From CAYQLK01 sp964426075 (GTDB lineage: Bacteria; Patescibacteriota; Microgenomatia; CAYQLK01): a stretch of 18,019 nucleotides of DNA. Made by a program: the position numbers and the translations under genes. The stretch's first letter is position 1. Each line of letters starts with the position of its first letter. The stretch is from the NCBI GenBank assembly GCA_964426075.1, contig CAYROP010000020.1:1-18019 (forward strand), in the 5' to 3' direction. The notes beneath the pieces were generated by a model. It made no database searches and was not told the origin of the DNA. It saw nothing but the letters and a program-made list of their open reading frames with translations. Below are positions 6,173 to 12,314 of this stretch, piece by piece.

Positions 6173-8164
6173 TTATTTGAGAGTGTCTATTTGGTTACGA
6201 ATTTCTATTGCCTTCTCAAAGTCTAAATCATTGGCCGCCTCGTGCATTTGTCTGGTTAAAAATTTGATAATTTTTGTCTTTTCGTCTGGCAAAATTACAC
6301 CTGTTTTGGCTTTTTTAATCGCATTAACAATAACATCGTCAAGCTTGGGGACTTCAGGAACATCAAGATCTCTATCGGAAAGTTTATCTCTAACCTTTTT
6401 AGTTATTCCAACTGGAGTAATATTGTGTTTTTGATTATATTCGAGTTGGATTTTGCGTCTTCTGGTCACCTCGTCGATGGCAGCCTGCATAGAATCGGTA
6501 GTTTTGTCGGCATACATAATAACCTTGCCGTCAATGTGCCTTGCCGCTCTACCCATTGTCTGAATCAATGATGTTCTTGAGCGCAAAAACCCTTCTTTGT
6601 CCGCATCAAGAATTGCAACCAATGAAACTTCCGGCAAATCGAGTCCTTCACGAAGAAGGTTAATACCAACAATACAGTCATATTTACCAAGTCGCAGGTC
6701 ATCTAAAATATCGGTTCTATCTAGTGTTGTGATGTCTGAATGTAAATATTGAACACTAACACTTTTTTCCTCTAAATATTTTGACAAATCTTCAGCCATT
6801 CTTTTGGTAAGCGTGGTTATCAAAACCCTTTGTCCTTTATCCACTCTATTTTTGACTTCAATAATTAAATCATCAATTTGTCCTTCTGTTGGTCTGATCT
6901 CAATTTCTGGATCTACTAATCCCGTAGGTCTAATAATTTGTTCAACAACCTTGCCGTTTGAAAGTGAGACTTCGTAATCATTAGGTGTTGCAGACACATA
7001 GACGGCTTGATTGATTTTACGGCTAAATTCGTCGAATTTTAATGGTCTATTATCAAGTGCTGAAGGTAGTCTAAAACCAAAATCGATTAAGGTTTGTTTA
7101 CGAGCTTGATCACCGTTATACATACCTCTAATTTGAGGTAGGGTAATATGTGACTCGTCGATCATAAGCAGATAATCATCAGGAAAATAATCTAACAAAG
7201 AATATGGTGGTTCGCCTGGCTGTCTTCCATCAAAATATCTAGAGTAGTTCTCAATGCCATTACAGTAACCGAGCTCTTGTATTATTTCTAAATCGTAATT
7301 TGTTTTTTGACTGATCCTATGAGCCTCTAGGTCTTTGCCTTGGCGTTTTAATTCTTTAACCCTAAGATCAAGGTCGGTGAGAATTTGTTTTCTGCCTTCT
7401 TCAAAGGTGTCCTTGGACGCTTGGTAGTGCTTAGCTGGATACAGAATTGCTTTTTGGAGTTCTCGAACAGTTGTAGCATTGATTGGGTCTGTAACTGTAA
7501 TTTTAGTAATCGTGTCTCCACTAAAGTACAATCTCAGCGGATTTTCCTCATAGGCCGGAAAAATTTCAATAATTTCCCCCCTTACTCTATAGACACCCCT
7601 GCGAAAATCTACCTCGTTACGTTCGTATTGAATACGATCAAAGGACTTAAGTAGCTCAGATCGTGTAATTGTCTGCCCTACTGACATTTCTGCAATATAG
7701 CGATTATACTCGACAGGTGAGCCAAGGTTATAAATACAAGAAACAGAAGAAACGACAATTACATCTTTACGAGTCATTAAATTCATCGTTGCCGAGAGTC
7801 TTAGTTTGTCTATCTCTTGATTGATATCGGTTTCTTTCTCAATATATGTGTCTGTTTGCGGGATATAAGCTTCTGGACGATAGTAGTCGTAATAACTAAC
7901 GAAATAACTAACCGCATTATCTGGAAAAAATTCCCTGAATTCTTGGTATAGCTGGGCAGCCAGTGTTTTATTGTGAGAAATAATTAGTGTAGGTCTTTGA
8001 GTGTTGGCAATAACATTAGCCATGGTAAATGTCTTACCAGATCCAGTTACTCCTAAAAGCGTTTGATGCTTCTGGTTTGTCTCGACGCCATTTGTAAGGG
8101 TCTCGATCGCCTGAGGTTGGTCCCCAGAGGGTTTATAGTCTGATTTGAGTATAAAACGGGACAT
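6173..8164 (-). CDS. uvrB: Excinuclease ABC subunit B (UvrB)
   Basis: UvrB is the helicase-like damage-verification subunit of nucleotide excision repair; it receives damaged DNA from UvrA and recruits UvrC. The 663-residue product matches family length (about 670). Visible elements are Walker A GVTGSGKT (38-45), the beta-hairpin that inserts between the DNA strands (Tyr-rich YYDYYRPEAY at 91-100), the Asp-Glu-Ser-His Walker B motif near 340, a Ser-Ala-Thr-Pro motif III, the conserved helicase motifs V-VI (INLLREGLDLPEVSL and QTMGRAARH) and a C-terminal UVR domain (about 628-663) for UvrC contact. Its ATG overlaps the stop of the upstream 187-residue ORF in TAATG, so its translation is coupled to that gene. 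It converges on the small gene at 5892-6110, with 62 bp between them. No clear terminator for uvrB is seen. Confidence 0.98.
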   Translation of the reverse strand: MSRFILKSDYKPSGDQPQAIETLTNGVETNQKHQTLLGVTGSGKTFTMANVIANTQRPTLIISHNKTLAAQLYQEFREFFPDNAVSYFVSYYDYYRPEAYIPQTDTYIEKETDINQEIDKLRLSATMNLMTRKDVIVVSSVSCIYNLGSPVEYNRYIAEMSVGQTITRSELLKSFDRIQYERNEVDFRRGVYRVRGEIIEIFPAYEENPLRLYFSGDTITKITVTDPINATTVRELQKAILYPAKHYQASKDTFEEGRKQILTDLDLRVKELKRQGKDLEAHRISQKTNYDLEIIQELGYCNGIENYSRYFDGRQPGEPPYSLLDYFPDDYLLMIDESHITLPQIRGMYNGDQARKQTLIDFGFRLPSALDNRPLKFDEFSRKINQAVYVSATPNDYEVSLSNGKVVEQIIRPTGLVDPEIEIRPTEGQIDDLIIEVKNRVDKGQRVLITTLTKRMAEDLSKYLEEKSVSVQYLHSDITTLDRTDILDDLRLGKYDCIVGINLLREGLDLPEVSLVAILDADKEGFLRSRTSLIQTMGRAARHIDGKVIMYADKTTDSMQAAIDEVTRRRKIQLEYNQKHNITPVGITKKVRDKLSDRDLDVPEVPKLDDVIVNAIKKAKTGVILPDEKTKIIKFLTRQMHEAANDLDFEKAIEIRNQIDTLK

Positions 8165-8727
8165 TAGTCAATTATAGGCGGCTCTAACACAACTGTTCCT
8201 TCAATTCGATCATCCTGTTGAGGGTCACGGTGATTTTCTGCCTTTGCGAATTCTTTATGTAGTTTTTTGGATAACTTTGTAAAAATTTTAAGCCTTACAA
8301 AATCGCCTCTTTTTTGCAAATCAGAAATTAAATATGCAATATGTTCTTTGATTAAGTCGATTTCCCGACGAGATAATGGGGTTTTTCCAGGGAACCTATC
8401 AGATAATTGATTGAGTCTTGCGAATTTATCAAAAAGTATTGCACTAGCATTTTCTAATGGTACTGAAGGGTTTAAATTCTCTATAACTAATCCCGATGTG
8501 TATTCGTCTTGATCAAGTATATTTTGTTCACAATATATGGATGATAAAAATTCCAACATTTGTGGCGATAGGTCAACTTCTACAACTTGAGAACGGTCGC
8601 CAGCTGTTGCAACTATTTCTTCTGCAGCGTCGATTACTGATTCAGCATTGAAGGTATTCCCCTCCTTTAGGATTCTTTCTGCTGCTTTTACAGCGTCTTT
8701 ACCATGTTCTGCTTCTGGGTGATGCAT
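8164..8727 (-). CDS. Unrecognised 187-residue protein coupled to uvrB
   Basis: I do not recognise this protein. It has no signal peptide or membrane segment. It begins with a His/Glu-rich start followed by an amphipathic helical region (about 9-42), a middle region that includes a Ser-Pro-Gln-Met-Leu-Glu-Phe-Leu helix start, and a longer helical part (about 118-170) that is Lys/Arg-rich. The last 20 residues are acidic and probably disordered. It is the first gene of the uvrB operon: its TAA overlaps the uvrB ATG by one base (TAATG), a classic arrangement for fixed-ratio translation. Its own promoter has an extended -10 box and carries the 11-bp element found also before uvrA. Position alone suggests a partner or modulator of UvrB; nothing in the sequence shows an enzymatic role. 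The start is ATG at 8727. Confidence 0.8.
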   Translation of the reverse strand: MHHPEAEHGKDAVKAAERILKEGNTFNAESVIDAAEEIVATAGDRSQVVEVDLSPQMLEFLSSIYCEQNILDQDEYTSGLVIENLNPSVPLENASAILFDKFARLNQLSDRFPGKTPLSRREIDLIKEHIAYLISDLQKRGDFVRLKIFTKLSKKLHKEFAKAENHRDPQQDDRIEGTVVLEPPIID

Positions 8728-8753
8728 AGATTTTTGGGTTTAATTCGAGCCTC

Positions 8754-8783
8754 ATATTACCATATTTTGCCCGAAGCTTCTAA
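8754..8783 (-). promoter_or_regulatory. Putative promoter of the uvrB operon (extended -10)
   Basis: On the minus strand TAATAT (8754-8759) is preceded by TGG, an extended -10 box. TTAGAA (8778-8783) lies 18 bp further upstream, embedded in the same TTAGAAGCTTC sequence that stands at the -35 of uvrA. Transcription would begin about 20 nt before the ATG at 8727. Confidence 0.5.
8773..8783. repeat. Shared 11-bp box GAAGCTTCTAA, copy 2 (uvrB operon / nuclease-like gene)
   Basis: This is identical to 3818-3828 and again lies in a short divergent region, about 46 bp from the first codon of the uvrB operon and 37 bp from that of the nuclease-like gene. The core GAAGCTTC is an 8-bp palindrome. Its repeated place at the -35 of both uvr promoters suggests an operator or activator site. 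Confidence 0.5.
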
Positions 8784-8819
8784 ATTGTCGTTCAAATAGT
8801 GTAATAATAAATTATAGGT

Positions 8820-9845
8820 ATGAATGATTTAGAACAAAGAGTCCCAACGAGTGTTGTAAGTATTGCAAAAATAATGCCAAATCCTGAGGCGTTGCTTACA
8901 ATTCCACAATCAGAAAGAAATCCACAGGGTTTGATGGAAGCCAGAATTGATAATTTGAGAAGACAGCTTAGAGATAAGTACAAGGACATGCCAAGTGAAC
9001 GAGTAGATTTTGTGTTAGATGTTTTTTTTGGTCCATTCAATTTTCGTGAGTTTGATCCGGAAAAAAAATATTCAAGAAATGAGGCTCGTGAGATAAAAAC
9101 CAGATCAGCTAGTATTCAACATTTGATGACACATATGGCATTACATGCTGGTAGCGAAAACTGTGATCCACAATTTCAATTAAAGATAGCTCGTCAGCTT
9201 CAGAAATTTCAAGAAATTGCATCTAGTCGTTTTGGAAGACAAATAGAGCTCAACAAGTTTTTGAAGGGTGTGATGGCAGAAATTGGCGTTGTTAAAGCAC
9301 TACTATCTTCTGGATGCGAAGTAATTTTGCCTGATTATCAGCCACAAAAATCGTTTGAAGACAGTCAAGTCTGCCAGATGGATGTTGACCTTGGTATTGA
9401 TTTGGTTGCTGTAAAAGGAGCAGATATTTTTTTGGTCGACGCTAAGGGAACTAGATATTTTGAAGAACCAACCACTAAAAGGACGAGAGTTGATGCAAAC
9501 GGTAATCCACTAGTTAGAAATAAAGTCGACATTATTGAACAGCAAAGGTATGAATGGAACTTACCTAATTTGCGGGGGGTATCTGGAGTTGAAGATGTTT
9601 TTAGACAACACCCTAATGGTAATGTACATAAGTTAACGATAAAAATTCCAACTAGCGAAGAATTCTTACCTCCTATTAACCTACAGGATGGTAGACCTGT
9701 TGGCACTGCACTTAGATCCTACGCACGGTTGAATTCTGAACTTACTAATGATATAATTATGGGTCTAGATAGATCTCGGTTGTCCCGTTTGGGATACCCA
9801 CTATCAACACAAATTGAGGAGGCGGTCAATGCGAAATCAGCGTAG
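8820..9845 (+). CDS. PD-(D/E)XK nuclease-like protein (341 residues)
   Basis: The central part carries what looks like a PD-(D/E)XK nuclease core, the fold shared by restriction enzymes, Holliday-junction resolvases and repair nucleases. A helix with Glu154 (Met-Ala-Glu-Ile-Gly-Val-Val-Lys-Ala) is followed by a strand with Asp194 (Gly-Ile-Asp-Leu-Val-Ala-Val) and then Ile-Phe-Leu-Val-Asp207-Ala-Lys209-Gly, the D-x-K signature. Other acidic residues (Asp188, Asp190) lie close by. The N-terminal about 140 residues are helical and charged; the C-terminal part after 215 is not recognised. There is no membrane segment. The gene is divergent from the uvrB operon (92-bp gap), and its 3' end overlaps the next small gene. 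The ATG at 8820 has no Shine-Dalgarno; a weak promoter (TTGTCG at 8785-8790, 17 bp, TAAATT) would give a leaderless mRNA. A DNA-repair or DNA-processing role is inference; a resolvase- or restriction-like role is equally possible. Confidence 0.75.
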   Translation: MNDLEQRVPTSVVSIAKIMPNPEALLTIPQSERNPQGLMEARIDNLRRQLRDKYKDMPSERVDFVLDVFFGPFNFREFDPEKKYSRNEAREIKTRSASIQHLMTHMALHAGSENCDPQFQLKIARQLQKFQEIASSRFGRQIELNKFLKGVMAEIGVVKALLSSGCEVILPDYQPQKSFEDSQVCQMDVDLGIDLVAVKGADIFLVDAKGTRYFEEPTTKRTRVDANGNPLVRNKVDIIEQQRYEWNLPNLRGVSGVEDVFRQHPNGNVHKLTIKIPTSEEFLPPINLQDGRPVGTALRSYARLNSELTNDIIMGLDRSRLSRLGYPLSTQIEEAVNAKSA

Positions 9846-10038
9846 ACACACCCCCGTTCGTATAGTAAGTGAAAATAGTGTGCCTGCTCCACTTATTGAT
9901 GAGCGCGAGCTTGAAATAATTGGCGAAATCACGGAGCAGATCGAACAGGAATTTTCTGAAGATCTTGACCATGACACTGTCGCATCTACCGGTACGAACG
10001 AATCTGCTGGAAACAGCGACACACCTGACCATAAGTGA
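9829..10038 (+). CDS. Small hypothetical protein (69 residues) overlapping the nuclease-like gene
   Basis: The ATG at 9829 is preceded by a perfect AGGAGG (9817-9822) with a 6-nt spacer, which decides the start over the TTG at 9814. The first 17 bp overlap the end of the nuclease-like gene in another frame, so translation is probably coupled and the two products are likely made together. The protein has a very basic start (Arg-Asn-Gln-Arg-Arg-His), an acidic helix (about 26-48, rich in Glu, Ile and Leu) and a disordered Ser/Thr/Asp tail. No known domain is recognised; a small partner or inhibitor of the nuclease is possible from context only. The stop codon lies inside the stem of the following terminator. 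Confidence 0.75.
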   Translation: MRNQRRHTPVRIVSENSVPAPLIDERELEIIGEITEQIEQEFSEDLDHDTVASTGTNESAGNSDTPDHK

Positions 10039-10058
10039 AACACCTTATGGTCTTTTTT
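10027..10058 (+). terminator. Rho-independent terminator closing the nuclease-like operon
   Basis: GACCATAA (10027-10034) pairs with TTATGGTC (10045-10052), and inner GTG/CAC pairs lengthen the stem to about 11 bp with one bulged C and an AAA loop. Six T follow (10053-10058). The stop codon of the 69-residue gene lies within the stem, so a ribosome reaching the stop would cover part of it. Confidence 0.85.
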
Positions 10059-10089
10059 ATAGGATAAATTTTTTTTATTAACACAAGTA

Positions 10090-10117
10090 TTGATTTTCGG
10101 GTTTTCTTTGTTATAAT
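10090..10117 (+). promoter_or_regulatory. lexA promoter
   Basis: TTGATT (10090-10095), 16 bp and TATAAT (10112-10117) form a good sigma-70-type promoter. Transcription would begin near 10124, giving a leader of about 57 nt that contains the 20-bp inverted repeat at 10135-10154. Confidence 0.75.
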
Positions 10118-10134
10118 TGGTTAAGACTGAATGA

Positions 10135-10154
10135 ACTTGTAGAGCAGTACAAGT
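10135..10154. promoter_or_regulatory. Candidate LexA operator (autoregulation)
   Basis: ACTTGTA-N6-TACAAGT is a perfect 7-bp inverted repeat with a 6-bp spacer, starting about 12 bp after the inferred lexA transcription start. LexA proteins normally bind dyad sites of about this size and repress their own genes, so this is the natural candidate. The half-site differs from the E. coli CTGT...ACAG and the Bacillus GAAC...GTTC types, which fits a distant lineage with its own LexA box. Confidence 0.6.
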
Positions 10155-10180
10155 CTATAAAAAACAAATTAAATAAAAAT

Positions 10181-10795
10181 ATGCCAGTTACCTTATATAA
10201 AAGACAAAAACAAATTTTAGATTTTATTAATCAGTATGTTTCTGTAAACGGACATTCTCCAACATTACAAGAAATTGCTGATGCACTATCACTTAGATCG
10301 CTTGCAACCGTACACGAACACTTACAAGCTTTGAGTAGGAAAGGAATAATTAGACGCTTTGAGGGATCGGTTAGAGGGATTGAGGTTTTGGACAAAAAAA
10401 TTGGAGACAGCTTGCAAGGAATTGAACTACCTTTATTGGGTTTTATTGCCGCTGGTGCCCCAATTGAGCCATACACAGATCCGAATGCAACTTTTTCAGT
10501 ATCCCCTGCTCTAGTTTCAGCAAAAAAGAGAAGTTATGTCTTGCAGGTTAAAGGTGATTCGATGATAGAAGATGGAATTCTTGATGGAGATTTTGTAGTA
10601 ATCGAGGAGCAAAATGTCGCTAATAATGGAGACATAATTGTTGCTTTACTTGAAAACGGCGTTGCGACTTTAAAACGATTTTTTAAAGAAAAAGATCGCA
10701 TTAGATTACAGCCAGCTAACAGTACAATGAAACCTATTTACACCAAAAAAGTAACTGTTCAGGGTAAGGTTGTGGGTGTTATTAGAAAATTTTAA
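10181..10795 (+). CDS. lexA: LexA repressor (SOS regulator, S24 self-cleaving protease)
   Basis: LexA represses DNA-damage genes and cleaves itself when stimulated by RecA filaments. The 204-residue product matches E. coli LexA (202). Residues 1-70 form the winged-helix DNA-binding domain, with the typical LexA start (Lys-Arg-Gln-Lys-Gln-Ile-Leu, Gly-His-Ser-Pro-Thr) and a recognition-helix region around Leu38-His48. The S24 domain follows: the cleavage site is Ala91-Gly92 within Ala-Ala-Gly-Ala-Pro, the catalytic serine is Ser127 in Gly-Asp-Ser-Met, and the catalytic lysine is Lys165 in Ala-Thr-Leu-Lys-Arg. All needed residues are present, so it should be cleavable. It has its own promoter and a perfect inverted repeat in the leader, predicting autoregulation. 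The start at ATG 10181 lacks a Shine-Dalgarno sequence. No terminator follows before the next gene at 10873, so read-through is possible. Confidence 0.97.
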   Translation: MPVTLYKRQKQILDFINQYVSVNGHSPTLQEIADALSLRSLATVHEHLQALSRKGIIRRFEGSVRGIEVLDKKIGDSLQGIELPLLGFIAAGAPIEPYTDPNATFSVSPALVSAKKRSYVLQVKGDSMIEDGILDGDFVVIEEQNVANNGDIIVALLENGVATLKRFFKEKDRIRLQPANSTMKPIYTKKVTVQGKVVGVIRKF

Positions 10796-10872
10796 GCAAA
10801 CCGCTTTTCTTATTGTAACCGCATAATATATAAAAATTGTTTTGCCATATTTGGCTGTGTTAGAGTTAAAGT

Positions 10873-11379
10873 ATGGATACAAACAACAATAACCCCTTGG
10901 ACCCGGGATTGGGTTCGACTCCTTCTACAAGTGATACAGTCACTGATACTCCAGTTGCTGTACCTGATTTGGGCGCGCCTGTTTCGCCTACTCCAGATCC
11001 AGTTGCTGCACCAGCAAGTGACGCCCCAAGTGCACCCATGGCTGATGTGCCGGCTCCAGATATGGGAGTGCCAGCACCAGAAGCTGAAGCACCAGCACCA
11101 GCTCCTGTAGCTGATATGCCACCGTCTGCTCCAGCAAATGATGCGCCAGTTGGATTTGACCCTGCTGTACCTGGAACAGATTCCAGTGATATTGGAGGCG
11201 ATGAACAATATAAAGCGGATGTAGCGGCAGCTAGCACACAATTTAATGCAGATATGGATAAACTGGATGAGAAATATCCAGGCACATCTCCAACTGACTC
11301 TGCTTCTTCTGTGCCAACAGAACCAGCCCCTGCAGCAGAGGTGCCAGCACCAGAAGCTGAAACAACGAATCAAGGTTAA
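10873..11379 (+). CDS. Pro/Ala/Asp-rich, probably disordered protein (168 residues)
   Basis: I do not recognise a family. The protein is dominated by Pro, Ala, Asp, Ser, Thr and Val, is strongly acidic, and is expected to be mostly unstructured. Short degenerate repeats built on Val-Pro-Ala-Pro and Ala-Pro-Glu-Ala-Glu run through residues about 56-80 and recur near the C-terminus, where a 21-bp DNA repeat is exact. One ordered-looking stretch (about 112-136, Glu-Gln-Tyr-Lys to Glu-Lys-Tyr-Pro) could be a helix. There is no signal peptide, membrane segment or LPxTG anchor, so cytoplasmic location is the default, despite composition reminiscent of linkers in surface proteins. No Shine-Dalgarno precedes the ATG at 10873. 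A bidirectional terminator follows. It could be co-transcribed with lexA (77-bp gap, no terminator seen). Confidence 0.75.
   Translation: MDTNNNNPLDPGLGSTPSTSDTVTDTPVAVPDLGAPVSPTPDPVAAPASDAPSAPMADVPAPDMGVPAPEAEAPAPAPVADMPPSAPANDAPVGFDPAVPGTDSSDIGGDEQYKADVAAASTQFNADMDKLDEKYPGTSPTDSASSVPTEPAPAAEVPAPEAETTNQG
11068..11088 (+). repeat. 21-bp exact repeat within the Pro/Ala-rich gene, copy 1
   Basis: The stretch encoding Val-Pro-Ala-Pro-Glu-Ala-Glu is identical at DNA level to 11341-11361. Identity at silent positions suggests recent internal duplication or slippage rather than protein-level selection alone. Confidence 0.8.
11341..11361 (+). repeat. 21-bp exact repeat within the Pro/Ala-rich gene, copy 2
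   Basis: This is identical to 11068-11088 and in the same reading frame, near the 3' end of the gene. Confidence 0.8.
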
Positions 11380-11403
11380 GTTAAGAAAAAATATAAGTTA
11401 AAT

Positions 11404-11446
11404 AAAAACCCCTTTAATTTGTTTTTAAATAATTTGAGGGGTTTTT
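11404..11446. terminator. Bidirectional terminator between the Pro/Ala-rich gene and korB
   Basis: AAAAACCCCT at the left and AGGGGTTTTT at the right can pair across an AT-rich loop, and both strands show a T-run after the G/C stem (11442-11446 on plus, complement of 11404-11408 on minus). It lies between convergent genes; the korB stop codon (complement of 11445-11447) overlaps its edge. Confidence 0.7.
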
Positions 11447-12314
11447 ATGTGGCGTTAGTGTTGCCAGTTGAGAGATTATCCAATAGATTGTGGGGTGTTG
11501 AAACCGGCTTGGTGACTAAAGTGCCTTTATCAAGCTGTCTTAATTCAGATTCGTAAGTCGATTTGAGTGTTTTATAAATAATTCCTGTTGCAATTGGGTC
11601 ATCTTGCATTACAATTTTTATTGCCTCTTGGACATTTTCAAAATCATGGCCAAGGTCCTGAAGTTTAACTATTTTTTCTCTATACCACTGATAGGTGTTT
11701 ATTTTGTTAAATGTGACACAAGGTTGTAGTGCGTCTACGAGCGAAAAGCCTTTATGATTTATGCCCTCAACAATTAAATCGGTTAGTTGAGTAATATCAC
11801 CGGCAAACCCTCTAGAAACAAATGTTGCGCCAGAAATAACAGCCAGCGCGAGTGGGTTGAGTGCTGTTTCTATTACACCCTCTGGTGTTGATTTGGATTG
11901 ATATCCTTTGGTTGCGGTTGGCGAGCTTTGTCCAGTTGTAAGCCCGTATACCCCATTATTGTGAATAATAACAGTAATATCATGATTGCCACGCATTGCC
12001 GCAAGTAAATGATTAAGCCCTTCACCATAAGTATCGCCATCGCCAGCAACAACAATGACATGTTGAGTGTGATTAGCAATTTTTGCTCCAACTGCGACCG
12101 GAACAGGCCTTCCGTGAAGCCCTTCAAACCCATAAGTGTGCATAAAATTGACCATATGCCCATGACAACCCACACCATAGACAAGAGTAACTTCGTGTGG
12201 AGCAATATTGAGCTTAACTAGAGCGGATTTAATTGCGGCCCAAATTCCAAAGTCGCCACACCCCGCACACCAGTTAGGGAAACAGCCTGAATCAAAATCT
12301 TGTGTGATACTCAT
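11445..12314 (-). CDS. korB: 2-oxoacid:ferredoxin oxidoreductase, beta subunit
   Basis: This subunit holds thiamine diphosphate and a 4Fe-4S cluster in enzymes that oxidatively decarboxylate 2-oxoacids (pyruvate or 2-oxoglutarate) to acyl-CoA, reducing ferredoxin. The 289-residue product has the four cluster cysteines expected for the two-subunit type: Cys16 and Cys19 (Trp-Cys-Ala-Gly-Cys-Gly), Cys50 (Gly-Val-Gly-Cys) and Cys199 (Gln-Pro-Cys-Val). The thiamine/metal motif is GDGD at 91-94 with the Asn-Asn pair at 119-120 and Tyr-Gly-Leu-Thr-Thr-Gly after it. The ATG overlaps the korA stop (ATGA, 4 bp), so the two are translationally coupled and form one enzyme. The substrate cannot be told from sequence alone; in a small fermentative genome pyruvate is plausible, and korB is the usual annotation symbol. 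Confidence 0.93.
   Translation of the reverse strand: MSITQDFDSGCFPNWCAGCGDFGIWAAIKSALVKLNIAPHEVTLVYGVGCHGHMVNFMHTYGFEGLHGRPVPVAVGAKIANHTQHVIVVAGDGDTYGEGLNHLLAAMRGNHDITVIIHNNGVYGLTTGQSSPTATKGYQSKSTPEGVIETALNPLALAVISGATFVSRGFAGDITQLTDLIVEGINHKGFSLVDALQPCVTFNKINTYQWYREKIVKLQDLGHDFENVQEAIKIVMQDDPIATGIIYKTLKSTYESELRQLDKGTLVTKPVSTPHNLLDNLSTGNTNAT

Noticed and set aside
9814..9828. TTG at 9814 as start of the small gene after the nuclease-like gene
   Set aside because: The perfect AGGAGG at 9817-9822 lies inside that extension and points to the ATG at 9829.
11068..11361. CRISPR-like repeats
   Set aside because: Only two copies of a 21-bp in-frame coding repeat, with unequal flanks and no palindromic repeat or regular spacers.
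10810..11373. Minus-strand frames rich in Cys, Trp, Ser or Gly, Ala opposite the Pro/Ala-rich gene
   Set aside because: They are shadows produced by the repetitive GC-rich codons of the plus-strand gene; no start signals, and the terminator fits the plus-strand gene.
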